Shown in pieces: positions 8,517 to 17,233 of a stretch of DNA of 64,000 nt. The notes beneath the pieces are model-generated. The model saw only the letters and a list, made by a program, of their open reading frames with translations. It did no database searches and was not told the origin of the DNA. The stretch's first letter is position 1; each line of letters starts with the position of its first letter. The position numbers and the translations under genes are program-made. The DNA is taken from contig NZ_CP119808.1 of NCBI RefSeq assembly GCF_029338375.1, positions 1 through 64,000 of the forward strand. The letters are read 5' to 3'. The DNA is from Halorussus lipolyticus (lineage in GTDB: Archaea; Halobacteriota; Halobacteria; Halobacteriales; Haladaptataceae).

Positions 8517-9897
8517 TCAACCTTGTTGTTTCTGAGCGTCTGTTAGATACGAACTCAAAACAGCGGTAAAGTCGTGGTCCTCAACGAGCAACGTAAGCTC
8601 ACGGCCATCCACCAATAGTACATCCAGTTCCTCAGCACGCTCCTCGGCCGCCCCAGTAAACGACCCCGTCGTCACGACCAAGACTTCATCAGCATCCGGG
8701 AACTGTAGCTGGAGACTGGCGTACTGCTGGATTTCTGGCCCGCCGACGGACGTATTCGGGCCATACCGCTTTGTCTGAATCACCTGCTTCTGCTCCGACT
8801 GATGGCCGCGTGTCGCGACGATATCGACGCCCGCATCCCCAGACCGGGGACTGACTTCGGTATCCCACCCTCGCTCCTCCCAAAGATCTGCAACAAAATA
8901 CTCAAAATCGTAGCTGTCCAGGTTCTGCATCAACGACTGCAGTTCCGACCGGGAGACATTCAGTGACTGGTCGGCGTCCACCTCAGCTTTGTTCCGCCGT
9001 ATCGGCTTCCCCATTTCATCTTCAATCTTATCTTTGAATTCTGGGCCCGTGTCGGGCGGGACTTGCCAGACCTTTCTCGTCCCGTTGGTCGTGAACAACC
9101 AAAGTTCCTTTATTATCCCGCCACGGATTTCCACTTCCGAAATTTGGCTTAACGCCACCTCGTACACGGGAGTATCTTTCTTGATTTGAACCCCTAGCAC
9201 TCGGTGTGAGGAGAGAACAAGCCGGGTGCGTTTTTTATTCCGGAGGGAGTCTTTGCAGACTATGAAGTCGCGGAATTTCTCATGTTGCTTCCGACGCTTT
9301 TGCAGTGTCTTACGGATGCTGTGGTGGAGGTTCGGTAACCCAGTGAGTCTGTTGGTCGCTTCCTTAGTGGGGGTGGTTTCAGGGGTAGGGAAGGAATCTG
9401 TTTCTATCCCGGCTTTTTGCCGGACATAGTTGGTTATTTTCCTGAGTTCGTATTTACTTAGATTTCTGTCGAAGGTGAACTTGTACTCGAATTCATCGGT
9501 CTTAAATACGTATTTATTATTATGGGCTATATTCACCCACTGACAATCGGTGATTTCCGTATATGGGAGTTTGAATGGTAATCTCCGCCAGTATTGCCAA
9601 TTAAAAAGTGGACCTGTTCATCGGTGACAATACAAAACGATTTGTATCGACTGGTAGAGTATTCTTTGTCAGGAGTCCCTTTATTGCCGTAAAAACCTTT
9701 AGTCCGGAGTTTTCGGACTTGAGGAGATAATGGGGTTGTTCACTTTCCTCAAGATAATCTGCTGGAGCCTTCTTATACAGGTTTTCTGCAATAAAACCGG
9801 GTTTCCTTTTAAGTAGATATTTTGATTTAACCGAGTCTCCGTAGGCGTTTTCGATGAGGGGGTCATTTGCGTCAACGTATCCCCCGAGTTTGGCCAA
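8517..9897 (-). pseudogene. PH-like domain plus Mrr-type restriction endonuclease, broken by two frameshifts
   Basis: Read from 9897, a first frame starts with TTG and gives a PH-like segment (SEQPHYLLKSENSGLKVF). Near 9628-9636 the homologous reading moves one frame (IVTDEQVHFLIGNTGGD), and near 9573-9580 it moves again into the frame ending at 8517 (FKLPYTEITDCQW and on). Each shift fits one missing base. The last frame has 339 codons from the GTG at 9536: a second PH-like region (residues 100-165), then an Mrr-type catalytic domain with GDAGVDIVATRG and QTKRY, matching the D-(Q/E)xK signature. Mrr-like enzymes cut modified DNA. The intact protein would have about 465 residues. Sequencing error or true inactivation are both possible, and the 339-residue part might still be expressed. 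Confidence 0.7.
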
Positions 9898-10155
9898 CTA
9901 CCCCATGTGTATCGATACCGCGGTACTCGGACTTAACCGGTAGCCCCGTGACACCCGGTTAACCAACACATCGCTTGTTCCGTAGGTTAATCCCCCGAAG
10001 TTGCTGTAGTATAGCTCTGCCTCAGGGAACTCGTACTCCAATACTTTCACCACTTCGCTGTACAGTTGCCAGAAACCATCTGGGTCGTGGTCGTAGTAGT
10101 TGAGCGAGGTGTCGAAGCAGATGGTACTGTCGCGGTTACGCTTAAGATCGGCTCG
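9898..10155 (-). pseudogene. 3' fragment of an unidentified gene
   Basis: A minus-strand frame ending with TAG at 9898-9900 reads like coding sequence (LNYYDHDPDGFWQLY, EFPEAELYYSNFGG). It has no start and no match I recognise. The TTG start of the PH/Mrr gene follows directly after its stop. Upstream it fades into sequence interrupted by stops before the IS element at 10298. Probably the end of a gene destroyed by rearrangement. Confidence 0.4.
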
Positions 10156-10289
10156 GTCGCGGGTGTGGGCCCGATCTCCCAGTACCGGTCGTCTTTCGGG
10201 AGTAGGTCGTCACCTCGAGATCGGCCGTGGTCTTGTAAACCGCGTCGATTGGGTATCAGCGTCTCGCGTTGGCTAGTTTCTGTTGGTTA

Positions 10290-10297
10290 AGATTTGG
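10290..10297. repeat. Left 8-bp target-site duplication of the IS
   Basis: AGATTTGG immediately left of the left inverted repeat; the identical octamer is at 11344-11351. Confidence 0.9.
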
Positions 10298-11343
10298 CGC
10301 TCTTATGTAGAGCTGCGGAAAGCCCCGATAACGAGACACTCAATGGTTGAGTCGACGGATTTGCCAGCCAGGATGAGTGAGCGAACAATGCCGAAGGTAC
10401 GAGCGGCCTGTTCCAAGCCCTGCTTGGACAGGCCGCGGAACTTCCGCAGCCATGGTTGAACAAGCGAAAACAGGCACTCAGCCTGATTAATGTGGACGCC
10501 CTCGGGCGATACGTACCGTTCCTTGTGCACGACGGTTCGATGGTCACGCTCCATCTCTCGGTAGGCTTGGAGACCGTCGGTCCAGACCTCTCCCAGTGGC
10601 TGGGAGAGGTCTTCAGCCGCCTGAATCACTGGCTCAAGATCACCGTCGTAGTCGATGCCGAGTTGGCCGCGGATCACGCGAAGCGAGTCGCGGCACGCCG
10701 CGACGAGCGTCAGTTGATCACCGTGACGCCCTCGCCAGCGTGATCGGCCTCTCTGGGACGAGCCGCCGCGAGAACGGCTGTGCCGCGGCGGCTCTTGGCC
10801 TTTGTAGCCCGAACAGATCTCACCAGATTCGTCGACTTGTATCGGTCCGTCGATGGTTTGGTCGAGGAGGCTCCAGACGACGGGGAAGCCGCGATGAATC
10901 GCGGCTTCCACCTCCCGAATCGCCGTGTGAATGGTTTTGTAGGCTCGCCCGACCAACGGCGCGATCTGGTTGATACTGAGTAAGGTATCAGCGTAGAGCG
11001 TGAATGCGAGAAGTACCTCGCCGCAGGTGAGGTGCTTCTCGTGGAACGGCGTTCCGTAGGTGTAGACCGGCTTGAAGTTGCAGTCTCGGCACCACACGCG
11101 GTCGAGATGCGGCCACGTTTGAACCGAGTTGTGCCCGCAGCGTGGACAGGACGTGTTCTCCCAGAAGTCCTTGAGTCGCCGCTCGATGCGGGCATCGAGC
11201 GGCTCGGTGTCGATCTTGACAACGCCCAGCTCGATCAGCTCTCGAAACATTGCGCCGAACGCTGGCTGAGCAGACGACATACTCCCGAATTATGGCCAGC
11301 TCAGTGTAACTACAGGGGCTTTCCGCAGCTCTACATAAGAGCG
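10298..11343 (-). mobile_element. Complete IS1595-family insertion sequence
   Basis: 1046 bases bounded by inverted repeats of about 28 bases, beginning CGCTCTTATGTAGAGC at 10298 and mirrored at the right end to 11343. It is flanked by a perfect 8-bp direct repeat, AGATTTGG, at 10290-10297 and 11344-11351, the target duplication expected for this family. One transposase gene fills the element. Intact ends, open frame and exact duplication point to a recent insertion. A diverged, truncated relative lies at 48721-49090. Confidence 0.92.
10303..11280 (-). CDS. IS1595-family transposase
   Basis: A 325-residue DDE-type transposase. Near the N-terminus a zinc ribbon has CPRCGHNS (residues 40-47) and CRDC (59-62), typical of IS1595. 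A helix-turn-helix-like stretch follows (SINQIAPLVGRAYKT). The catalytic core begins with IQVDESGEICSGYKGQE (residues 152-168, first acidic residue), continues with EVWTDGLQAYREM (second Asp) and ends with HINQAECLFSLVQPWLRKF (Asn/Glu region). It nearly fills the IS, and its stop is just inside the left inverted repeat. Length and motifs look intact. Confidence 0.9.
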   Translation of the reverse strand: MSSAQPAFGAMFRELIELGVVKIDTEPLDARIERRLKDFWENTSCPRCGHNSVQTWPHLDRVWCRDCNFKPVYTYGTPFHEKHLTCGEVLLAFTLYADTLLSINQIAPLVGRAYKTIHTAIREVEAAIHRGFPVVWSLLDQTIDGPIQVDESGEICSGYKGQEPPRHSRSRGGSSQRGRSRWRGRHGDQLTLVAACRDSLRVIRGQLGIDYDGDLEPVIQAAEDLSQPLGEVWTDGLQAYREMERDHRTVVHKERYVSPEGVHINQAECLFSLVQPWLRKFRGLSKQGLEQAARTFGIVRSLILAGKSVDSTIECLVIGAFRSST

Positions 11344-11351
11344 AGATTTGG
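11344..11351. repeat. Right 8-bp target-site duplication of the IS
   Basis: AGATTTGG immediately right of the right inverted repeat, identical to 10290-10297. Confidence 0.9.
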
Positions 11352-11359
11352 TCGTGGTC

Positions 11360-11530
11360 TCGGTGTCATTCTATTCGTGGAGCCGTGTAGTAGCGATCCG
11401 CGACAGGAACTTCAGGAGCTCTACCTGTTCAGCGTTGCTGAGGTCGTTCCATGCCTGTCGAATCTTCTACATAGTGCGTTTGTTGACGCCGCTTCGCTTT
11501 GAGGCTTCGTTGATGTTCTCCGGCTACCGA
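11360..11530 (-). pseudogene. Remnant of a helix-turn-helix protein gene
   Basis: The minus strand reads ENINEASKRSGVNKRTM, an in-frame TAG at 11467-11469, then KIRQAWNDLSNAEQVELLKF and a stop near the IS. The first part resembles a helix-turn-helix. No start is visible. The IS target site lies close to its 3' end, so it was probably debris before or after that insertion. Confidence 0.35.
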
Positions 11531-11606
11531 ATTAGGAACCAGGCATGACGATATTCTGGTGTTTGTGTTCGTCCAATATCTTGAGTCTAGTTCCGTTCAA
11601 TTCCAC

Positions 11607-12845
11607 CTACTCGCCGAACGCGTCTGCGAGCAACTCTCGCATCGCAGGCCGCCGGGCTTCCCGGCGTTTCTCCTCAGAAAGATAGTTTTGATACACTACG
11701 TCTGCGGATGAACTCCCCTGTTCGTCAGCGATGATATCGAGGCGGTCGAGCACGTCCGCAAGCGCATCCTGATATTGGCTGTACCAGAATCGGCGGGCCA
11801 TGTGGGGTTTCGGGAGGCCGCTGTCGACGCGGACATCAGCCTGTTCGGCGAGTCGATGAAATCGATTCCGGACAGTATCCGAGTCGATGTGTCCAGTCTC
11901 AGCCTGCGTCGAGGGAAAGAGGTAGCCATTCCACTCGTCGTAGTCGTCGACGAGTTCGCGCTGGCGCTCCCGGTAGGCGTCCAAGCCATAGAGGAGGCTG
12001 ACCGTACTCGGGCCGTTCTTCCGCTCCTCGAACTCAAGGTGTGGGTCTTCGGAGTCGACACCGACGAACTGATTCACGTGGAGTCGCGCGACCTCGCCCG
12101 ACCGTAATCCCCACGCGGCGAGTGCAACAAGCAGGAGGCGGTCCTCGGCCGCGTTGGCTTCGTTGTTGAGTGCGCGGACGTCCGAAGGTGCTAGTGCCTT
12201 ATTGTCGGGTTCGGCGCGCTCCCAGCCAAAGTCGGTCGTCACGCCGTCCAAGGGATTGTAAGCGGCCGCACCGTGTCGGTCGAGTCGATCGTACCAGCCC
12301 TGGACCGTCCCGACGTAGGTGAACTTCGTGCCGTCGGTCGCGAGTTTGTCGTCGAGGACCTCCACAACTTGGTAGGCGCGCTCTGTTTCGGCGGCCTGCT
12401 CTGACGGATCAGACAGCGGCGTAAGGAGGTCCGACGTTTCGTGGAGGTCCTCGTAGATTTGCGCATAGGTCGCCAGATGGGTGCGTTTTGAGGCGAGTGT
12501 GGAGTCGGCAAGCTTCCGGCGGCGGTCGAGTGCGCGTAGGTAGGCTTCGAACTCGTCGATGGTTTCGGTGGACGAAATCTGCCAGGCGTAGTCATCCGGT
12601 GATTTACTGGAAACAGTGGGGTCGTCAAGGCCGACCACGTCGGTGAGGAACTCTTTGATAGTGAGGTCGTGATGTTGCCGAAGGGTATAGCTGATACCGC
12701 TGTATCCGAGGTCGGCGAGCGTCTCGTAGGACGGTCGGGTGTGGGGGTCGCGTCCGTCACGGCGCAACGCGGGCGCGATTTCATCCCAGTACAGCTCTTC
12801 GAGACCGTCGAGGTCGTGGTGACTCCAGTTGATGGTCTTGCTCAT
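11607..12845 (-). CDS. Tyrosine recombinase / phage-type integrase
   Basis: A 412-residue site-specific recombinase. The C-terminal catalytic domain has WGLRSGEVARL with the first Arg at 248, HMARR giving the HxxR motif (H348, R351), and the nucleophile region DVVYQNYLSEE (Tyr385 or Tyr388). Residues 85-190 match a core-binding SAM-like domain. The N-terminal 80 residues are an extra domain of haloarchaeal integrases. Such enzymes integrate and excise plasmids, viruses and conjugative elements, and this one could serve the element containing the conjugation genes. It is transcribed alone, with a 344-base upstream gap containing a palindrome. Family call firm; attachment site not found. Confidence 0.9.
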   Translation of the reverse strand: MSKTINWSHHDLDGLEELYWDEIAPALRRDGRDPHTRPSYETLADLGYSGISYTLRQHHDLTIKEFLTDVVGLDDPTVSSKSPDDYAWQISSTETIDEFEAYLRALDRRRKLADSTLASKRTHLATYAQIYEDLHETSDLLTPLSDPSEQAAETERAYQVVEVLDDKLATDGTKFTYVGTVQGWYDRLDRHGAAAYNPLDGVTTDFGWERAEPDNKALAPSDVRALNNEANAAEDRLLLVALAAWGLRSGEVARLHVNQFVGVDSEDPHLEFEERKNGPSTVSLLYGLDAYRERQRELVDDYDEWNGYLFPSTQAETGHIDSDTVRNRFHRLAEQADVRVDSGLPKPHMARRFWYSQYQDALADVLDRLDIIADEQGSSSADVVYQNYLSEEKRREARRPAMRELLADAFGE

Positions 12846-13189
12846 GGAGGTATAGCTGGATTTCTGCGGGGGTGGGTGATTTTAAGGCGGGTCATTTCTG
12901 GGTGCTGGGTTTTCGTACTAGCTATTTTATAGTTTTGGTGATTGGGTTGTACACTTCTACACAACCGAACTAAGTACTATAACAAGCAAAAGCATGACAA
13001 AATGGCGTAAACCAAATATCGGTATACAGACTCTGCCTTCTAATAGTTGAGACTCGCAGTCACAGTGCATATGTGGACGAACTGGTGAGCGAGCAAATGT
13101 CGGTAGTATCACTCTGTAAGTGTTCAAGATTCACAAGGAATTACTTCCCCATATGAGCTTTAGCAAGGCCTAATACCGATGTATTCGTA
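12846..13189. other. Integrase upstream region with imperfect palindrome
   Basis: 344 bases between the divergent integrase and first CPBP gene. GGTTGT at 12945-12950 pairs with ACAACC at 12961-12966 around a 10-base centre, a plausible operator or recombinase arm site. The stretch 12900-13020 is AT-richer than the genes and probably holds the divergent promoters. No gene was seen. Confidence 0.4.
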
Positions 13190-13912
13190 GTGAGAATTAT
13201 ATCGTCTATGAATGTCGGGAGCACAACGGAAGCGTCTCAACATAAACTCCCGCTTGATCGAACTCAACTCGCAGTGCTCTGGACCCTTCTCGCACTCGTA
13301 ATCCTTACCCTGACCGTTGCCGTCTTGGGGACAACTGTACCAATATTCCACGTCGTTTGGCTGGTAATTCCGCTAGCAAACCTTATTCGATACCGCGACG
13401 CGAACCGTGTCGGATTCCGTCCGCTGACGTGGCAGCGTTTCCTCCGAGGTGCAGTCGCGGCTGGCATTGCGTATGGACTCCTCCTCGTGCTAGTTGAACC
13501 TTGGACGGGGGTGTACGACCGACTTCTCTCATTGGCGCTCGAAGGCCCCGACCCGACGTTCGCATGGCTGGTTCGAATCGACGGCCCAGGTAGGTGGGTA
13601 ACACTAGTAGTATTTAGCGGCCTGGTGACGCTCTACAGTGAGGAGCTGTTCTTCAGAGGTTGGCTACTTCAGTTACTCGCACGTCGGACACGAGCTCGGA
13701 ACGCCATCATCGGACAGGCCCTTGTATTCACACTGCTTCAGTCAATTCCGGCGTTCTTCTTTGATCCAGTTCAGGCGTTACTGTATCTCGCCGTCTACGC
13801 ATTCGGACTGGGGATCATCGTCGGCACTGTTGCACACCGTACCGAAAGCATCTGGCCGGGACTCACCGTTGTTACCGTCGCGAACCTGATTCTTTCCCTG
13901 CTCCTTGTATAA
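13190..13912 (+). CDS. CPBP family intramembrane protease (copy 1)
   Basis: A 240-residue membrane protein with about seven hydrophobic segments. The CPBP (ABI/Rce1-like) active-site motif EELFFRG is at residues 149-155 in a helix, followed by the usual hydrophobic run. CPBP proteins are glutamate-type intramembrane peptidases; members process prenylated or exported peptides or give immunity to bacteriocins. The track-level GTG at 13190 and an ATG at 13208 are both possible starts. It is the shortest of the intact copies in this region. Confidence 0.82.
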   Translation: MRIISSMNVGSTTEASQHKLPLDRTQLAVLWTLLALVILTLTVAVLGTTVPIFHVVWLVIPLANLIRYRDANRVGFRPLTWQRFLRGAVAAGIAYGLLLVLVEPWTGVYDRLLSLALEGPDPTFAWLVRIDGPGRWVTLVVFSGLVTLYSEELFFRGWLLQLLARRTRARNAIIGQALVFTLLQSIPAFFFDPVQALLYLAVYAFGLGIIVGTVAHRTESIWPGLTVVTVANLILSLLLV

Positions 13913-13983
13913 TTATAGGAAATCACACTTTACTGCCCGCCCTGAATACAGACCAACTAATATGCGTGTTTCAAAATGGGTAA

Positions 13984-14717
13984 GTGTCTGTGACACACTC
14001 TCCAGATGAGTCTGGGTCGGGGACAGACGATATCGAAGGCAGAGACGATTCATCAGGAGAGAACACCCCCAGAAGTACACGTCGCCGGATTCTACAGACG
14101 GCCAGTGGGGCGGGTCTGATCGGTGTACTCGGTATTGGGGGGTGGATACGACGGACAGAGTATCTCGAAGGGATCCGGGATTGAACCAACTTGGTTTCAG
14201 AATCGCCGGCAACCGGTAGCCGTGTCTCCGAACCGAGCTCGGAGGTAATTCCGGCTGATATGTTGTTGGCCGAGATTCAGCGCTTCAGCGAACGACGATC
14301 GAATACTGGGTTACAGGCGGCTGTGATTGTCGACGATGGGACCATCTGGCGTGGCGTCGCCGGGAATGCGGATCACGGTGACCCGCTCACGCACGACTAT
14401 CACCTCTACATCGGCAGTGTCACCAAGCTCCTCACGGCCACGCTAGTGATGCGCCAGGTCCAGCAGGGGACTATCTCGCTATCCGATTTCATTGACGAAT
14501 GGTTCGATCTCAAATATGCCGACAACGTGACCGTGCAGATGCTCCTGAACCATACGAGCGGGATTCCGAACTATACAGAGGATCTCTGGTTCGGTCTACG
14601 ATATTTCGCCAGCCCATCAAGCGGTGGACCCCGGCCGATCTCGTTGACATCATTGGGGACGAGTCGTTGAACTTCGACCCCGACTCCCGACACCTCTACT
14701 CAAACTCGAACCGGTGA
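13984..14717 (+). pseudogene. Beta-lactamase-like serine hydrolase, truncated and interrupted
   Basis: From a GTG at 13984 the frame gives a Tat signal (RRRILQTASGAGLIGVLG), then an in-frame TGA at 14182-14184 and continues in the same frame to a class C beta-lactamase/PBP-like core: SVTK (the SxxK nucleophile motif) and LNHTSGIPNY. Near 14600 the reading must shift frame (TPADLVDIIGDESLNF), and it stops at YSNSN, where the family has YSNxNY, because unrelated sequence begins at about 14714. So there is one nonsense codon, one frameshift and loss of the last half. The intact 651-residue hydrolase at 19037 is a distant relative. Confidence 0.75.
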
Positions 14718-14847
14718 GCGCGCCGAGCAAACCGCCGACGAGGAGGCTCACCAGCAGGGTGAACGCCATCACACGAAGCTCCCAGTTGCCTCTATCGAGA
14801 TTCGCATCGGCGAACCGGCCTGCGAAGCCTCCCACGACGAGACCACC
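14711..14847 (-). pseudogene. Fragment with membrane helix, possibly ABC permease end
   Basis: On the minus strand a short frame ends in a hydrophobic helix (RVMAFTLLVSLLVGGLLG). It lies between the truncated hydrolase and the broken ABC ATPase, consistent with the tail of the matching permease after an internal deletion. Too short to assign. Confidence 0.3.
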
Positions 14848-15419
14848 GGGAGGATGTGGGTAGAGAGGAAGACCGTCGTCCCCTCGTTGGTGAGTTCGCG
14901 GATGGTCCGAGCTGCGCGAGGGTCGAGGCCCGAGGTGGGTTCGTCGAGGAAGGCGATGTCGGGGCTGTGGAGGATGGCCTGGACGTAGGCGACTTTCTGC
15001 CGTATTCCCCTTAAGTAGTCGGCGATGCGGGTGGCGGCGTCCTTCGGCGACAATCCGAGTCGGTCGAAGAGTTCGTCGATGCGGTCCTAAGTGTTCTGCT
15101 GGGGGAGGTCACAGAGTCCGGCGACGTAATCAAGTTGTTCGTACGCTGTGGCCTGCTCATAGAGTGGTGGTTCCTCGGGCAGATAGCCGATGTGAGGACG
15201 GAGGGTGTCGCGGTCGGTGACGGAGACGCCGGCGACAGTCGCGATGCCGCTGGGTGGCGTCGTCAGGCCGATGAGCAACCGCATCGTCGTGGTCTTGCCG
15301 GACCCGTTAGGACCGAGAAAGCCGTAGACAGTGCCGTCGGAGACGGTGAGGTCGAGTTCGTCGACGGCGGTCGTTTCGCCGTAGCGTTTGGTCAGTGCGG
15401 TGGTTTCGATAGCTGTCAT
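14848..15419 (-). pseudogene. ABC transporter ATPase, interrupted by TAG and truncated
   Basis: Residues 1-110 from the ATG at 15419 form the first half of an ABC-2 exporter ATPase with Walker A GPNGSGKTT. An in-frame TAG at 15087-15089 follows PQQNT, after which the same frame continues with DRIDELFDRLGLSP, a decayed signature (LRGIRQKVAY), Walker B IAFLDEPTSGLDP and the switch FLSTHIL. It ends abruptly after THILPVV, where the frame is lost at a deletion junction near 14850. It was probably a paralogue of the intact ATPase at 27783-28703. Non-functional as written unless the stop is read through, and lacking its C-terminus even then. Confidence 0.75.
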
Positions 15420-15557
15420 GGAGGGCGTTAGGACCGCTATTGTCCCCCGGCCCGAAATAAGTCACTCCTTCGTAATGGCAGCCCAAGCGAGACACAACGA
15501 GCATCCGAAGGAAGAGACCAGTGTGATTCGACCGACAGAACGGTGTATTGCTCGTCT

Positions 15558-15627
15558 GGCTCTGTTGACATCCTATTAGTTCGATGTTATCTCCGGTGGA
15601 ACAGCTGTTAGGTGGGCGTGCGAGTGA
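15558..15627. repeat. Diverged two-copy intergenic repeat, copy A
   Basis: Begins GGCTCTGTTGAcATCC and contains ACAGCTGTTAGGTGGGCGTGCG. By eye it aligns with 16540-16612 at roughly 60-65 percent identity. A MITE-like or relict IS end is possible. Confidence 0.35.
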
Positions 15628-15641
15628 ATCAATCGAAGCGG

Positions 15642-16022
15642 TCAGTCACTCCCGTAGTCCGTGTACTGTCGGAGTAAACCAGGAACCACGACACCGACTG
15701 CGAATACTATCCCATAGACGATCTCTGACGGTAGGTCGGTGAATTCAAGGAGTCCAAACAGGAGTCCCATTGCGATCAGAACGAAGATGCCAATGAGTCT
15801 GTTCTCAGCAGTCATCAACCCCTCCCGTTTGTAGAGGATATACAGTGATAGCCCAACTACAACGACGATCGCAACAAGAACGCCGCTGAAAAGGTCTATC
15901 GACCCCGTAGCGAGACTATAGACCAACCCGAGTCCAACTGAGACGTACGCAACGGCGAGAGCTACGACGCCTCTTCGTCCACCGAAAAATTGGTCGTCGT
16001 CTACACTCTCGGAAGGTGCCAT
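15642..16022 (-). CDS. Four-helix membrane protein, unknown
   Basis: A 126-residue protein with four evenly spaced hydrophobic helices at about residues 18-35, 43-62, 75-93 and 99-117, and short charged ends. No motif recognised. It starts with ATG at 16022. It is a single gene flanked by the two copies of an intergenic repeat. Probably real, from its amphipathic regularity and composition; function unknown. Confidence 0.6.
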   Translation of the reverse strand: MAPSESVDDDQFFGGRRGVVALAVAYVSVGLGLVYSLATGSIDLFSGVLVAIVVVVGLSLYILYKREGLMTAENRLIGIFVLIAMGLLFGLLEFTDLPSEIVYGIVFAVGVVVPGLLRQYTDYGSD

Positions 16023-16260
16023 ACTCCAAAATCACAGAAGGCGTGTAAATAGGTACGTGCAACCTCCGGAACTTCGAATTACGCCTATCCGAACTATCCG
16101 GTCGATGTATTCTCTGTTCCTAACGAATTGCTTCCTCTGACTTTTTAGCGTCTGAGGGGTTCAATAAAAGCCGCTCGTCTCCATGTCCTGAGTCGAGTAT
16201 CGAGGAGAGGGTATGAAATATCTCCCTCAATTCTATTGTCTCAGGAGTTGTTTCGATAGT

Positions 16261-16449
16261 ATGGAGACTCAAGTACGGATGTATCTCGCCGGGGCTATTG
16301 CTGCATTAGCTGCGTTCCTGTTCGTCTCGCTGGCCTTCTCGGGGCAATTCAATATCTTCCATGGCGGGGTGTTCCTCGTGTTCTTCATCGTGGTGATGGT
16401 CGTCTTCGCCAACTTCGTCGAGTGGGCAGAAACACTCGAATCGAACTGA
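16261..16449 (+). CDS. Small two-helix membrane protein, unknown
   Basis: From the ATG at 16261 the product has 62 residues with two hydrophobic helices (about 8-24 and 30-50) and an acidic tail. An upstream start at 16213 would add 16 residues of poor composition, so the shorter form is preferred. No family recognised. Confidence 0.5.
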   Translation: METQVRMYLAGAIAALAAFLFVSLAFSGQFNIFHGGVFLVFFIVVMVVFANFVEWAETLESN

Positions 16450-16539
16450 CCAAGTTACTCGAACACCCGAGGTATCTCCGTTATCGACCGGTCCTTATGG
16501 GTCGTGGCGACCCTCTCTCGTGGCCAAGTACGAGATTCA

Positions 16540-16612
16540 GGCTCTGTTGAAACCCTAGTAGTGCGACACTCTCTCTACTGCAACAGCCGTTAGGTAGCTG
16601 TGCGGGGTAGTG
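16540..16612. repeat. Diverged two-copy intergenic repeat, copy B
   Basis: Begins GGCTCTGTTGAAACCC and contains CAACAGCCGTTAGGTAGCTGTGCG; see copy A at 15558-15627. A small hairpin CTCAGC-AAT-GCTGAG follows at about 16624-16638. Confidence 0.35.
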
Positions 16613-16659
16613 AGCGTATCATACTCAGCAATGCTGAGGGAAAGATGATGCCCGGCAGG

Positions 16660-17183
16660 TCAATCATGACGCCAGACGTATAGTGAGAATACGAGTAGAG
16701 CGATTGCAGTGACCCAGCCACCAACAGCGAAACTCTCCGGTAGTGTCCACCCAATCGTCACCCCTCCCCTATCAGAACCGCGGCTAAGACAGCGTACGCC
16801 TTCATGCCATACAGAAACACAAATGGGAGATAGTGGACGCCGACGACAAGCATAAACGCAGGATAATACCAGTTGATGTTGTAAAGGGCCGCCGCACCGA
16901 TAACCGGAATCAGCAGCGGGACGATGAAGGCGACCTGCACCGCAAGCCCGTCAAGCGGATTCTCACTACTGAGCGTGGCCGATCGACCACTAAGCCGGAG
17001 TGTGAGTTGTGTGGGTGGGAAAATGAACACCCTAACGACAAATAGTGAAATTACCCCCGCTTGAACGGATAAAAAGGTCCCGAGACTAGCCGATAACAAC
17101 CAAATCACGCCTGAGACAGATTGCCCGACGGCACCGTTGACATACACCAACCGGATCTCTCGTTGAGCTTCCGTGACCTCCAT
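16660..17183 (-). pseudogene. Membrane protein with C-terminal frameshift
   Basis: From 17183 a 141-codon frame encodes about four hydrophobic segments (FLSVQAGVISLFVV, VAFIVPLLIPVIGAAAL, YYPAFMLVVGVHYLPF, AVLAAVLIG) and stops at 16758 within GGGGAGGGG. Moving one frame at that G-run restores a fifth helix (VTIGWTLPESFAVGG, then IALLVFSLYVW) ending with TGA at 16660. The usual product would thus have about 174 residues. The shift sits in a homopolymer, so sequencing error or slippage is likely. It recalls a family I remember as DUF7010, from memory only. Confidence 0.6.
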
Positions 17184-17233
17184 ACAGGCGGTATGCTAGT
17201 ACAATCTCAATATAGTGTCCATCCACAACACTG

